From: Ilyomonas sp965277535 | GTDB lineage: Bacteria; Bacteroidota; Bacteroidia; Chitinophagales; Chitinophagaceae | Reading direction: 5' to 3' | Length of the DNA stretch: 64,000 nucleotides | NCBI GenBank assembly: GCA_965277535.1 | Contig: OZ255825.1 | Span: 3,348,001-3,412,000, forward strand | Shown here: piece by piece, positions 27,480 through 36,102 of the stretch | How the letters are laid out: each line of letters begins with the position of its first letter | Numbering within the stretch: the first letter of the stretch is position 1 | The notes under the pieces: generated by a model | The model's input: the letters and a program-made list of their open reading frames with translations, nothing else | Database searches by the model: none | What the model was told of the DNA's origin: nothing | Made by a program: the position numbers and the translations under genes

Positions 27480-27874
27480 CCATCATCATGAAAGAAGATA
27501 TTGTAACGCATAGAATTAGCAAATCATTTGAATCATTGGATGATGCTTTGTTTTTATTGCAAAACCAAAGATATTTATCCGTTGCCAACCGGCTTTACTA
27601 TGCTGCATTTTATATTGTCAGCGCTTACTTCGCACAGGAGAATATCTTAGTCAGAAGCCACAAAGGAATGAGTGTAACCATGGAGTCAGAACTCGTTCAA
27701 AAAAAATTATTGGCTGAAGCGGATTTAAAATTATACGGTCAATTGATGAAGGCAAGAGAAGACGCTGATTATGGAGATTTTCTTGTCATTTCGGAAAACG
27801 AAGCAAAAGAATTATACGCTGAAACAAAAGCATTCATCCAAAAAATCGAATCATTAATAAACATCAATGGATAA
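27476..27874 (+). CDS. HEPN-domain protein (UPF0332-like)
   Basis: 132 aa from ATG 27476; an internal ATG at 27488 is possible. The helical HEPN core is visible: FESLDDALFLLQNQRYLSVANRLYYAAFYIVSAYF, then RSHKGMSVTM and a second helix ending MKAREDADYGDF. The R-x(4-6)-H RNase motif of toxic HEPN proteins is absent: the only close Arg-His pair is two residues apart. It overlaps the MNT gene by 4 bp and nuoH by 8 bp. It is probably the partner of the MNT protein. Whether it is toxic is open. Confidence 0.8.
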   Translation: MTIIMKEDIVTHRISKSFESLDDALFLLQNQRYLSVANRLYYAAFYIVSAYFAQENILVRSHKGMSVTMESELVQKKLLAEADLKLYGQLMKAREDADYGDFLVISENEAKELYAETKAFIQKIESLINING

Positions 27875-28928
27875 CTTATCTACCATACTACTCGCTTTTG
27901 ACTGGTCATTCGTAGTACAGAAATTAATTCTTATTGTCATTATCGTTTCAGTATCGCTGGTAATAGCTATGTATGAAACCTATCTCGAAAGAAAAATAGC
28001 AGCCTGGATGCAGGACAGAAAAGGTCCTAACCGCGCTGGTCCCTTCGGTATTCTGCAACCCTTAGCCGATGGAGGCAAATTGTTTTTTAAAGAAGAAATC
28101 ATTCCGAATACATCAAATAAAGTTTTGTTTGTTTTAGGCCCGGGACTGGCAATGTTAGCAGCCTTAATGACTTGCGCTGTGATTCCCTGGGGCAATTTTA
28201 TAGAGATTGGCAATAAGCAAGTGCCCCTGCAAATTGCCGATGTAAATATTGGCATTCTGTACATTTTTGGCGTAGTAAGCTTAGGCGTGTATGGTATTAT
28301 GATTGGCGGTTGGGCAAGCAACAATAAATTCTCTTTGCTGGCAGCTTTACGCGGTGCTTCGCAAGCCATTAGCTATGAGCTAGCAATGGGCATCTCATTG
28401 ATTGCACTCCTTTTTTTAACGGGTTCTCTAAGTATGAAAACCATTGTAGAAGAACAAATGCGGAGCGGTGTTTGGAATGTTGTGTATCAACCGCTTGGTT
28501 TTCTTATTTTCTTAGTGTGTGCGTTTGCCGAATGCAACCGTACGCCTTTCGATTTGCCCGAAGCAGAAAGCGAATTGAACATGGGCTATCACCAGGAGTA
28601 TTCAAGTATGAAATTAGGTTTCTACCTGTTTGCCGAATATGTAAATATGTTTATCAGCAGCGCCGTTATGGCAACACTTTTCTTTGGCGGTTATGATATT
28701 CCTTTTTTAGACGAAAGCAAACTCAATCCTAACCTGGCTGCGGGCTTGGGCTTGTTAGCTTTGATGCTTAAAATCGGATTCTTTATCTTTTTATTCATGT
28801 GGGTTCGATGGACGGTTCCACGCTTCCGGTACGACCAGTTGATGAATTTAGGATGGAAGAAATTATTGCCGCTTGCAATGGTAAATATGCTGGTAACAGC
28901 GGCTGTGATTTTGGCACTGAATAAATAA
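27867..28928 (+). CDS. nuoH: NADH-quinone oxidoreductase subunit H
   Basis: 353 aa, the hydrophobic ND1-type subunit with about eight membrane helices. Motifs: YETYLERKIAAWMQDRKGPNRAGPFG near the N-terminus (quinone entry site), ASQAISYELAMG, then ECNRTPFDLPEAESELNMGYHQEYS. It links the peripheral arm to the membrane arm and forms part of the quinone channel. Its start lies inside the end of the HEPN gene. Confidence 0.97.
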   Translation: MDNLSTILLAFDWSFVVQKLILIVIIVSVSLVIAMYETYLERKIAAWMQDRKGPNRAGPFGILQPLADGGKLFFKEEIIPNTSNKVLFVLGPGLAMLAALMTCAVIPWGNFIEIGNKQVPLQIADVNIGILYIFGVVSLGVYGIMIGGWASNNKFSLLAALRGASQAISYELAMGISLIALLFLTGSLSMKTIVEEQMRSGVWNVVYQPLGFLIFLVCAFAECNRTPFDLPEAESELNMGYHQEYSSMKLGFYLFAEYVNMFISSAVMATLFFGGYDIPFLDESKLNPNLAAGLGLLALMLKIGFFIFLFMWVRWTVPRFRYDQLMNLGWKKLLPLAMVNMLVTAAVILALNK

Positions 28929-29064
28929 TCTGAACCGGGATTTTGGAGGATTTTTCTGATTAGGAAGATTAAAAGTAAATGTTATGAAAGTTAAATCAAA
29001 GAATAAAAATTCACGCAAAAACAAATCTGCCAAATCCGTTCAATAACATAAAATCCCGGTTCAG
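28929..29064. repeat. Inverted pair of CTGAACCGGGATTTT repeats
   Basis: The left end has CTGAACCGGGATTTT and the right end the inverted AAAATCCCGGTTCAG. Between them is AT-rich sequence with one 20-codon reading frame at 28984-29046 that I do not call a gene. The pair starts right after the nuoH stop and could fold into a long hairpin in the nuo transcript. The rest of the gap to nuoI (29065-29167) shows nothing clear. Confidence 0.7.
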
Positions 29065-29167
29065 CCAACAACAAAATAGCAAGATAAACTTGGACACTTA
29101 CCAGCAGACAAATACTTTTGTAACGAAAAGCTGAACGCTACATGCTGACGGCTGATAGCTATATAAC

Positions 29168-29734
29168 ATGCAATCATTAACGAATAGAAGTAAAGCAGTT
29201 GACCGCAAACCGATGACGTTTTTAGAGCGCATTTATTTGTGGAACATCGCGAAGGGAATGCTCATTACATTAAAGCATTTTTTTAAGAAAAAAGTTACCA
29301 TCTCGTATCCCGAAGTAAAACGCCCGTTTAGCCCTGTATGGCGCGGCTTGCATGTGTTAAACCGTGATGAGCAAGGACGTGAACGCTGCACTGCGTGCGG
29401 TTTGTGTGCAGTAGCTTGCCCCGCGGAAGCCATTACAATGGAGGCGGCTGAACGCGAAATAGGAGAGGAGAATTTATACCGTGAAGAAAAGTATGCAGCA
29501 CGCTACGAAATTAACATGCTGCGTTGCATCTTCTGTGGCTTGTGCGAAGAGGCGTGTCCGAAAGATGCCATTTATTTAAGTGAAACTTTTACGCCGAGCG
29601 ATTTTGCCCGTAAAAAATTTATTTATACAAAAGAAGATTTACTGATACCCAACCCGGTAACCGAGCCGGAAGCGTATGCAAAAGCCAAAGGCGACAATGC
29701 ACCAACAACGGCAGATTATACGGCGATAAAATGA
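29168..29734 (+). CDS. nuoI: NADH-quinone oxidoreductase subunit I
   Basis: 188 aa. Two ferredoxin-type motifs, CTACGLCAVACPAEAI and CIFCGLCEEACPKDAI, bind clusters N6a and N6b. NuoI passes electrons from NuoG to NuoB. It follows the inverted repeat pair and precedes nuoJ by 30 bp. Confidence 0.97.
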   Translation: MQSLTNRSKAVDRKPMTFLERIYLWNIAKGMLITLKHFFKKKVTISYPEVKRPFSPVWRGLHVLNRDEQGRERCTACGLCAVACPAEAITMEAAEREIGEENLYREEKYAARYEINMLRCIFCGLCEEACPKDAIYLSETFTPSDFARKKFIYTKEDLLIPNPVTEPEAYAKAKGDNAPTTADYTAIK

Positions 29735-29764
29735 TACTATTTTCATCAACTACCAACTCAATTC

Positions 29765-30268
29765 ATGGGCATTACTGAAATTGTTTTTTGGTTACTAAGC
29801 GGTGCAGCGTTGTTAAGCGCCATCATGGTGCTGGTTAGTAAAAATCCGGTGCACAGCGTGTTGTGGCTGATTGTTACGTTCTTTGCCATATCGGGTCATT
29901 ACATTTTATTAAATGCACAATTTTTAGCCATCGTAAATATTATCGTATATGCCGGTGCTGTAATGGTTTTGTTTTTATTCGTTATTATGTTGATGAATCT
30001 CGATGCTGCCATCGAACCCAAGCGCAGTGTATGGATGAAATTTGCAGGTGTTATCAGTGGAGGTTTGCTTTTATCGGTATTGATTTCTGTGATACGCACA
30101 TCAACCGATTTGGCAGGTAAAACGGCTCAGCTAAACACAGGCGATATTGGTTTGATAAATAATTTAGGTAAAGTGCTGTTTACCGATTATGCAGTGCCGT
30201 TTGAAATCAGCAGTGTTTTGTTTTTAAGTGCAATGGTTGGTGCTGTTGTTATCGGAAAAAAGAATTAA
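29765..30268 (+). CDS. nuoJ: NADH-quinone oxidoreductase subunit J
   Basis: 167 aa with five hydrophobic segments. LVSKNPVHSVLWLIVTFF and IVNIIVYAGAVMVLFLFVIMLMNL are the family signatures (ND6-type). It is an inner-membrane subunit next to NuoH, A and K. It ends 5 bp before nuoK. Confidence 0.96.
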   Translation: MGITEIVFWLLSGAALLSAIMVLVSKNPVHSVLWLIVTFFAISGHYILLNAQFLAIVNIIVYAGAVMVLFLFVIMLMNLDAAIEPKRSVWMKFAGVISGGLLLSVLISVIRTSTDLAGKTAQLNTGDIGLINNLGKVLFTDYAVPFEISSVLFLSAMVGAVVIGKKN

Positions 30269-30273
30269 AGCTT

Positions 30274-30609
30274 ATGCCCATACAATATTACATCGCATTA
30301 TCATCGGCCTTATTTTGCATCGGTATCATCGGCGTGCTTACACGGCGCAATGCAATTATTATTTTTATGTGTGTTGAACTTATGTTGAACGCAGTAAACT
30401 TATTGCTGGTTGCATTTTCAAAAGTGCCACACGCCGTTGCAAAAGGAACAACTGATGCGGTACAATCCGGCATTGACGGACAAATATTTGTGTTCTTCAT
30501 TATGGTAGTGGCGGCGGCTGAAGTAAGTGTGGGTTTAGCAATTATCGTAATGATGTATCGAAATACACACTCGGTAGATGTGAATTTTTTGAACCGGTTA
30601 AAAAATTAA
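30274..30609 (+). CDS. nuoK: NADH-quinone oxidoreductase subunit K
   Basis: 111 aa, three membrane helices (ND4L-type). It has GVLTRRNAIIIFMCVELMLNAVNLLLVAF with the conserved Glu, and FVFFIMVVAAAEVSVGLAIIV with the second Glu. It forms part of the proton path. It is normal in length. Confidence 0.96.
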   Translation: MPIQYYIALSSALFCIGIIGVLTRRNAIIIFMCVELMLNAVNLLLVAFSKVPHAVAKGTTDAVQSGIDGQIFVFFIMVVAAAEVSVGLAIIVMMYRNTHSVDVNFLNRLKN

Positions 30610-30613
30610 AACC

Positions 30614-30640
30614 CCAACCTCTAAAGGGGAGAAGGGCAAC
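30614..30640. repeat. Short CTAAAGGGGAGAAGGG-type intergenic repeat
   Basis: The text ACCTCTAAAGGGGAGAAGGG lies just after the nuoK stop. A decayed inverted relative (CCTTCTCTACATACGGAGAAGGG) follows the nuoL stop at about 32620-32646. Such CCCTAAAGGG-type repeats are common between genes in Bacteroidota. They may be processing or partial termination sites. Confidence 0.5.
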
Positions 30641-30693
30641 AACGTAATAGATTTCAAAACTCTCCGCCGCGGCGGATTCGGGGGCTTTCTTTT

Positions 30694-32610
30694 ATGGCTT
30701 ACTTAATACCACTTTTTCCATTACTGGGTTTTCTTATCAATGGGCTGCTTCGCAATTCGTTGTCCAAATCTGTAACAGGTATTATCGGAAGTGGTGCTGT
30801 GCTGGCTTCTTTTATCGTAAGTCTCATTCTTTTTTTTAGTGTAAAAACAAACGGTGTATTGCCGGTTGAGCCACTCTTTACATTCATCAACACAGGCACT
30901 TTTACAATTGATTTCGCGTTTCAGGTTGACCAACTTTCCTCTTTGTTTTTATTGATTATTACCGGCGTTGGCTTTCTCATTCATGTGTATTCTACCTCTT
31001 ATATGCACAACGAAAAGCCTCCTCAGTTTGCCAGATATTTTTCTTATCTCAACTTGTTTGTTTTTTCAATGCTCCTGCTGGTGCTGGGTGCCAACTACGT
31101 TATCATGTTCATTGGCTGGGAAGGCGTTGGTTTGTGTTCTTATTTACTAATCGGATATTGGTTCTCCGTTGACAATTACAATGCGGCTGCTACAAAAGCT
31201 TTTGTTATGAATCGCATTGGCGATGCAGGTTTTCTTTTGGCTGTTTTTTGGTTATTAAACAAATTGGGAACAGTAAATTATGCGGATGTGTTTGCCAACT
31301 ATAGCAAACTCTCATCATCAGACATTACTGCCATAACATTGCTTTTATTTGTTGGCGCAACGGGCAAAAGTGCTCAAATTCCTTTATACACCTGGCTGCC
31401 CGATGCCATGGCAGGTCCCACGCCGGTTTCGGCTTTAATACATGCGGCAACCATGGTAACGGCCGGCATTTATATGATTGCACGAAGCAATATTTTATAT
31501 ACATTGGCGCCTCTTACCGAAAATGTGGTAGCTATCATCGGCCTGGCAACAGCTATTCTCGCTGCCACTATTGCGTTAAAACAAAACGATATTAAAAAAG
31601 TACTGGCTTATTCAACAGTAAGCCAGTTGGGTTATATGTTTCTGGGCTTAGGCGTTGGTGCTTACACCGGTGCTGTGTTTCATGTAATGACGCACGCTTT
31701 TTTTAAAGCCTGTTTGTTTTTAGGCGCAGGTTCCGTGATTCATGCGATGGGCGGCGAGCAGGACATGCGCAACATGGGTGCATTAAAAAAATGGATGCCC
31801 ATCACCAACATCACTTTTTTGGTGTCGTGCCTTGCCATTGCAGGCGTTCCACCGCTATCTGGTTTTTTTAGTAAGGATGAAATTTTAGCAGCTGCCGAAC
31901 TCAGAAATCCGATATTGTATTACATCGGAGTTGCAGGCGCGTTGATGACGGCGTTTTATATGTTTCGTTTGTATGGAATGACATTTCTGGGAACGTTCAG
32001 AGGCACGAATGAGCAGGAACATCACCTGCACGAAAGTCCACCCGCAATGACGATTCCGTTAATCGTTCTTGCTATCCTTGCTGCGATAGGAGGCTTCGTA
32101 GGCATACCCGAAGTGTTTGCAAAAAACGCGCACTGGCTTGAACATTTCCTGGCTCCTGTTTTTGCACAATCGAAAGTTTTACAGCCTGAACACTTAGGCG
32201 ATACCTCACACGAATTGGTGATGATGGCAATTGCAACGGTGTTAATCATTGCAGTCGTTATCTGGGCATGGACAAAATACGGCAAATACAAACCTTCTGC
32301 TGAAGAAGAATCTGGTTTCGGTAAAGTGCTTCAAAACAAATGGTATGTTGATGAAGCCTACAATGCTGCCGTTGTAAAACCTCTGAATGGTGTAGCTGGC
32401 TTCTTTAAAAATGTGGTAGAAAAATCAGGTATTGATGGTTTGGTAAACGGTACAGGCCGGTTCGTTCAATATTCGTCAAGACAATTGCGGTTATTGCAAA
32501 GCGGACAGGTAGGAAACTATATTTTGTTTATGGTGTTAAGCATTGTGGTTTTGTTTGTAATATTTTGGAACCAGGCTGTGATTATTGCCTTTATTGAGAA
32601 GATATTTTAG
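30694..32610 (+). CDS. nuoL: NADH-quinone oxidoreductase subunit L
   Basis: 638 aa, ND5-type antiporter-like subunit with about 16 membrane helices. FIGWEGVGLCSYLLIGYW, KAFVMNRIGDAGFLLA, LYTWLPDAMAGPTPVSALIHAATMVTAGIYMI and HAFFKACLFLGAGSVIHAMGGEQDMRNMG are all family signatures. The C-terminus ends with the long lateral helix and a last membrane helix. It pumps protons in the membrane arm. Confidence 0.97.
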   Translation: MAYLIPLFPLLGFLINGLLRNSLSKSVTGIIGSGAVLASFIVSLILFFSVKTNGVLPVEPLFTFINTGTFTIDFAFQVDQLSSLFLLIITGVGFLIHVYSTSYMHNEKPPQFARYFSYLNLFVFSMLLLVLGANYVIMFIGWEGVGLCSYLLIGYWFSVDNYNAAATKAFVMNRIGDAGFLLAVFWLLNKLGTVNYADVFANYSKLSSSDITAITLLLFVGATGKSAQIPLYTWLPDAMAGPTPVSALIHAATMVTAGIYMIARSNILYTLAPLTENVVAIIGLATAILAATIALKQNDIKKVLAYSTVSQLGYMFLGLGVGAYTGAVFHVMTHAFFKACLFLGAGSVIHAMGGEQDMRNMGALKKWMPITNITFLVSCLAIAGVPPLSGFFSKDEILAAAELRNPILYYIGVAGALMTAFYMFRLYGMTFLGTFRGTNEQEHHLHESPPAMTIPLIVLAILAAIGGFVGIPEVFAKNAHWLEHFLAPVFAQSKVLQPEHLGDTSHELVMMAIATVLIIAVVIWAWTKYGKYKPSAEEESGFGKVLQNKWYVDEAYNAAVVKPLNGVAGFFKNVVEKSGIDGLVNGTGRFVQYSSRQLRLLQSGQVGNYILFMVLSIVVLFVIFWNQAVIIAFIEKIF

Positions 32611-32661
32611 ACATCATCCCAATCCTTCTCTACATACGGAGAAGGGCAAGAAGTAAAAAAC

Positions 32662-34104
32662 ATGATTGCACTTTTATTAATTGTTATCCCGTTATTCGCA
32701 GGCATCATTTCTTGTTTTATCAAAAATGAAGCTTCAGCCAAAGGCTTAACCTTATTGGCTTCTTTCCTAACATTGGCAACTGCAATTGCGGGCGTTTATG
32801 CAAGCAACACAACCCAAATTCATTGGGATGGTGCATGGCTTTCCGAAATGGGCAGCCGCTTTACTTTATCGCTCGATGGTATGAGCAAAATGCTTTGCTT
32901 ATTGAATGCCATTGCTCTTCCACTGGTTGTTATTTCTACTTATAAGAACGAGTACAACAAAGCTGGTAGCTTTTACGGTTTGTTGTTGCTAATGCAATGC
33001 GGTATGATGGGCGTGTTTCTCGCATCAGACGCTTTGTTGTTTTATTTCTTTTGGGAACTGGCTTTGATACCCACCTATTTTTTATGCTCCATTTGGGGCG
33101 GCGAAAAAAGAATTGCCGTTACATTTAAGTTTTTTATTTACACCTTTTTAGGCTCGTTATTGATGCTCATCGGCATTTTGTATTTGTATTTTCAAACGCC
33201 GGGAAGTCATTCTTTTTCCATTCAATCGTTTTATAATCTAAAGCTTTCGCAAACGCAGCAATACTTTTGTTTTTGGCTGTTTTTTATTGCTTTTGCTATC
33301 AAAATGCCTATGTTCCCCTTTCATACATGGCAGCCCGATACGTATGAACAATCGCCAACAGCTGTAACCATGATGTTGAGTGGCGTCATGGTAAAAATGG
33401 GTATTTATGGAGTGATTCGCTGGGTGCTTCCCATATTTCCATTAGCTGTGATAAAATTTGATAACCTGATTGTTATCTTAAGTGTCATCGGAATTATTTA
33501 CGCATCGTTGATTGCCATCCGGCAAAATGATATGAAGCGATTAATTGCTTATTCCTCCATTGCACATATCGGCCTGATGAGTGCGGCCATTTTTTCTGGC
33601 AACACGTCAGGCATGCAAGGCGTGATGGTGCAGATGTTCAATCACGGCATTAATGTAATTGGCTTGTGGATCGTTGCCGATGCCATTGAACAACAATTGG
33701 GCACGCGCAAGTTCAGCGACCTGGGCGGTTTGGCGAAGAAAGCGCCTACACTTGCCATTTTGTTTTTGGTGATGGCATTGGCCAATGTATCGTTGCCGCT
33801 TACCAACTCGTTTGTGGGCGAATTTTTAATGTTCAATGGTTTGTTTCAATACAATATTGTTGCGGCGGCAGTGGCTATCATCAGCATTATTTTAGCTGCC
33901 ATTTACACATTGAACATGATGCAAAAAATATTTTATGGCAATACTTCTTTGGTTGTAGATAATGCGGTTGACAGTAACATGAGTACCAATGTTGCCCTGG
34001 GAATTTTAGTGATTTTAATTGTTTTCATTGGCGTGTATCCACAACCAGTGCTGCAATTAACAAGCGACACAGCTAAAGCTGTGCTGGCACAAATTCGCAT
34101 GTAA
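32662..34104 (+). CDS. nuoM: NADH-quinone oxidoreductase subunit M
   Basis: 480 aa, ND4-type antiporter-like subunit. YFFWELALIPTYFLCSIWGG, FPFHTWQPDTYEQSPTAVTMMLSGVMVKMGIYG and NDMKRLIAYSSIAHIGLMSA mark the family. It pumps protons and sits between NuoL and NuoN. Confidence 0.97.
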   Translation: MIALLLIVIPLFAGIISCFIKNEASAKGLTLLASFLTLATAIAGVYASNTTQIHWDGAWLSEMGSRFTLSLDGMSKMLCLLNAIALPLVVISTYKNEYNKAGSFYGLLLLMQCGMMGVFLASDALLFYFFWELALIPTYFLCSIWGGEKRIAVTFKFFIYTFLGSLLMLIGILYLYFQTPGSHSFSIQSFYNLKLSQTQQYFCFWLFFIAFAIKMPMFPFHTWQPDTYEQSPTAVTMMLSGVMVKMGIYGVIRWVLPIFPLAVIKFDNLIVILSVIGIIYASLIAIRQNDMKRLIAYSSIAHIGLMSAAIFSGNTSGMQGVMVQMFNHGINVIGLWIVADAIEQQLGTRKFSDLGGLAKKAPTLAILFLVMALANVSLPLTNSFVGEFLMFNGLFQYNIVAAAVAIISIILAAIYTLNMMQKIFYGNTSLVVDNAVDSNMSTNVALGILVILIVFIGVYPQPVLQLTSDTAKAVLAQIRM

Positions 34105-34127
34105 TAAAACGTAGTGAGCTAAGTATT

Positions 34128-35558
34128 ATGAATGCTATTTTACTTTCGGTTATTTTCGGCGTGGTAATGATGTTCAGCAGCATTTTTGTGCAAAACAAAA
34201 ACGCATTCCGCTATATTGCTACGGCTGGATTATTTATTTTATTGATTGGTTGTTTTGCCGATTTAAAAGGCTTCACGTTATGGAATATTGACACTAAAGG
34301 CATGTTGCTGTTTGATAGCTTCGGAATATACTTTAACGTTATTGCGGTGGCTACAACATTGGTGTACGCCTTACTTACCGGAAAGGAAATTCAGGAAACC
34401 GGCAGCTATATTGCCGAATATTTTGTGCTCATTTTCTTCGTGCTATGCGGCATCTTTTTGCTATCGTCTTATAACAATTTACTGATGTTGTTTTTAGGAA
34501 TTGAAATTCTTTCCATTCCGTTATACATACTTACCGGCTCCGACAAGCGCAACATGAAAAGCAATGAAGCATCGCTTAAATATTTTTTGATGGGCACATT
34601 TTCAACCGGCTTGATGCTGATGGGGATTGCGTTTATTTATGGCGCTACCGGCTCGTTTTCGTTGGAAATTTTACACACACAACCTCCTATTGCTAACGTA
34701 CAGGCACCAGATCAACCCACCGCTTCATTTTTAGAAATTGTTGGTATGTTGTTTTTGATGGTTTCCATTGGCTTCAAAGTATCGGCAGCACCGTTTCATT
34801 TCTGGACGCCCGATGTATATGATGGTGCACCAACAGTGTTTACTTCCTTCATGGCAACCATTGTAAAGGCGGCTGGCTTTATTGCATTCATCAAACTATT
34901 TGATGCCCGCATGTTGGAAACAAGCGTGGAAAACAACAAAGTGATTGGTGTTGACTGGAAGCTCCTGTTTGCCATCATTATCGTTTGCACATTATTGATT
35001 GGCAACATTACGGCTGTATTTCAGCAAAGCGTAAAGCGAATGTTGGCCTACTCAAGTATTGCGCAGGCAGGCTTTATGTTGTTTGCCTTATTTAGTATGA
35101 ACGATGTTGCAAAAGAAGGCATCCTGATGTACTCGGTGGCTTACAGTTTGGCAACCATTGGCATCTTTGCTATTTTGGTGAAGTTGAAAGATTTTACTTA
35201 CGATGGCTTTAATGGATTGGCTAAAACGCAGCCCCTGCTTGCGTTTGCCAATACTGTGTTCTTGTTATCACTTGCGGGAATCCCATTAACTGCAGGTTTT
35301 TTTGCCAAATTTTTTATGCTGGAATCGGTAATCAAAACCGGCTCGTATCTGTGGCTGGTAATTGCAGCTGTTGTTTTTGCCGCTATTTCTGCCTACTATT
35401 ATTTTCGGGTAATACAAGCCATGTATTTTAAATCCGGGGATGGTGAGACCATCGAAACGCCGGCTGTGGGTTTCAAAATTGGCATTGTGGTGCTTGCGTT
35501 AGCGATCATTTATCTGGGCATCTTTCCGCAGACCTTGTTTGGCTGGTTTTATTTTTAA
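34128..35558 (+). CDS. nuoN: NADH-quinone oxidoreductase subunit N
   Basis: 476 aa, ND2-type antiporter-like subunit. LGIEILSIPLYILTGSDKRN, APFHFWTPDVYDGAPTVFTSFMATIVKAAGF and QQSVKRMLAYSSIAQAGFML are visible. It is the last nuo gene and is followed by a terminator 30 bp after its stop. Confidence 0.96.
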   Translation: MNAILLSVIFGVVMMFSSIFVQNKNAFRYIATAGLFILLIGCFADLKGFTLWNIDTKGMLLFDSFGIYFNVIAVATTLVYALLTGKEIQETGSYIAEYFVLIFFVLCGIFLLSSYNNLLMLFLGIEILSIPLYILTGSDKRNMKSNEASLKYFLMGTFSTGLMLMGIAFIYGATGSFSLEILHTQPPIANVQAPDQPTASFLEIVGMLFLMVSIGFKVSAAPFHFWTPDVYDGAPTVFTSFMATIVKAAGFIAFIKLFDARMLETSVENNKVIGVDWKLLFAIIIVCTLLIGNITAVFQQSVKRMLAYSSIAQAGFMLFALFSMNDVAKEGILMYSVAYSLATIGIFAILVKLKDFTYDGFNGLAKTQPLLAFANTVFLLSLAGIPLTAGFFAKFFMLESVIKTGSYLWLVIAAVVFAAISAYYYFRVIQAMYFKSGDGETIETPAVGFKIGIVVLALAIIYLGIFPQTLFGWFYF

Positions 35559-35588
35559 AACGATATACAACCTTTTATCAAAATTATT

Positions 35589-35613
35589 ACCCTGCTATAA
35601 CGCAGGGTTTTTA
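35589..35613 (+). terminator. Intrinsic terminator of the nuo operon
   Basis: Arms ACCCTGC and GCAGGGT with a 6-nt loop, followed by TTTTTACTTTT. It lies 30 bp after the nuoN stop. Confidence 0.85.
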
Positions 35614-35656
35614 CTTTTATAAAGTTTTGAACTTCCAAAGGCCGAATTATAGTTGC

Positions 35657-35796
35657 CGTCATGGCGAGGAACGAAGCCATCTGTGTTATACAGTAGATAT
35701 TGATATAAATAGTAAGCGACTTCATCATTCAGCGAAATCACAAATCATGAATTAAAAATCTCAAATCCAGAGATGGCTTCGTTCCTCGCCATGACG
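35657..35796. repeat. Perfect 26-bp inverted repeat flanking 88 bp (GTCATGGCGAGGAACGAAG family)
   Basis: Arms at 35657-35682 and 35771-35796 are perfect reverse complements. Each starts with CGTCATGGCGAGGAACGAAG. This is a member of the widespread GTCATTGCGAG...GAAGCAATC-type intergenic repeats. The 88 bp between have no gene. It may be a small non-autonomous element. Confidence 0.8.
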
Positions 35797-35835
35797 ATGC
35801 AGTTTGCAAGTGCCCGATTTTTGTTCAACTGCTGA

Positions 35836-35945
35836 TGGGCTCCCGATAAATACGGGACGCAGTGCGGCCTGTCTGCCGGGTAGGCGGGGATGGAAGTAGA
35901 AAGCCCGCAGCGACGAAGGAGCGAGGCTTGTAACGGACTGACCGA
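35836..35945. repeat. GC-rich intergenic repeat relic
   Basis: A GC-rich patch in an AT-rich gap with short palindromic pieces (CCCGATAAATACGGG, CTGCCGGGTAGGCGGGG) and AAGCCCGCAGCGACGAAGGA. Text of this kind recurs between genes in Chitinophagaceae and is non-coding. The remaining part of the 544-bp gap (35946-36102) holds one copy of GCAAAAACAAA at 35992 and nothing else I can support. Confidence 0.5.
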
Positions 35946-36102
35946 ATAACAGATTGATTGAAAAACAAAAGTTGACAGCCCCAAAATATGTGCAAAAACA
36001 AATCATGACTATCCGTGTACCAAGTCCTTTTTATCCTTATTCTATTCTCTGCTTATAATGCTTTTTGTTTTTATTGAATAATCATTACCTAATTTTGAAA
36101 CT

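Noticed and set aside
28984..29046. A 20-codon frame between the inverted repeats after nuoH
   Set aside because: Too short and Lys/Asn/Ser-rich by composition. It lies inside a repeat element, so it is probably chance.
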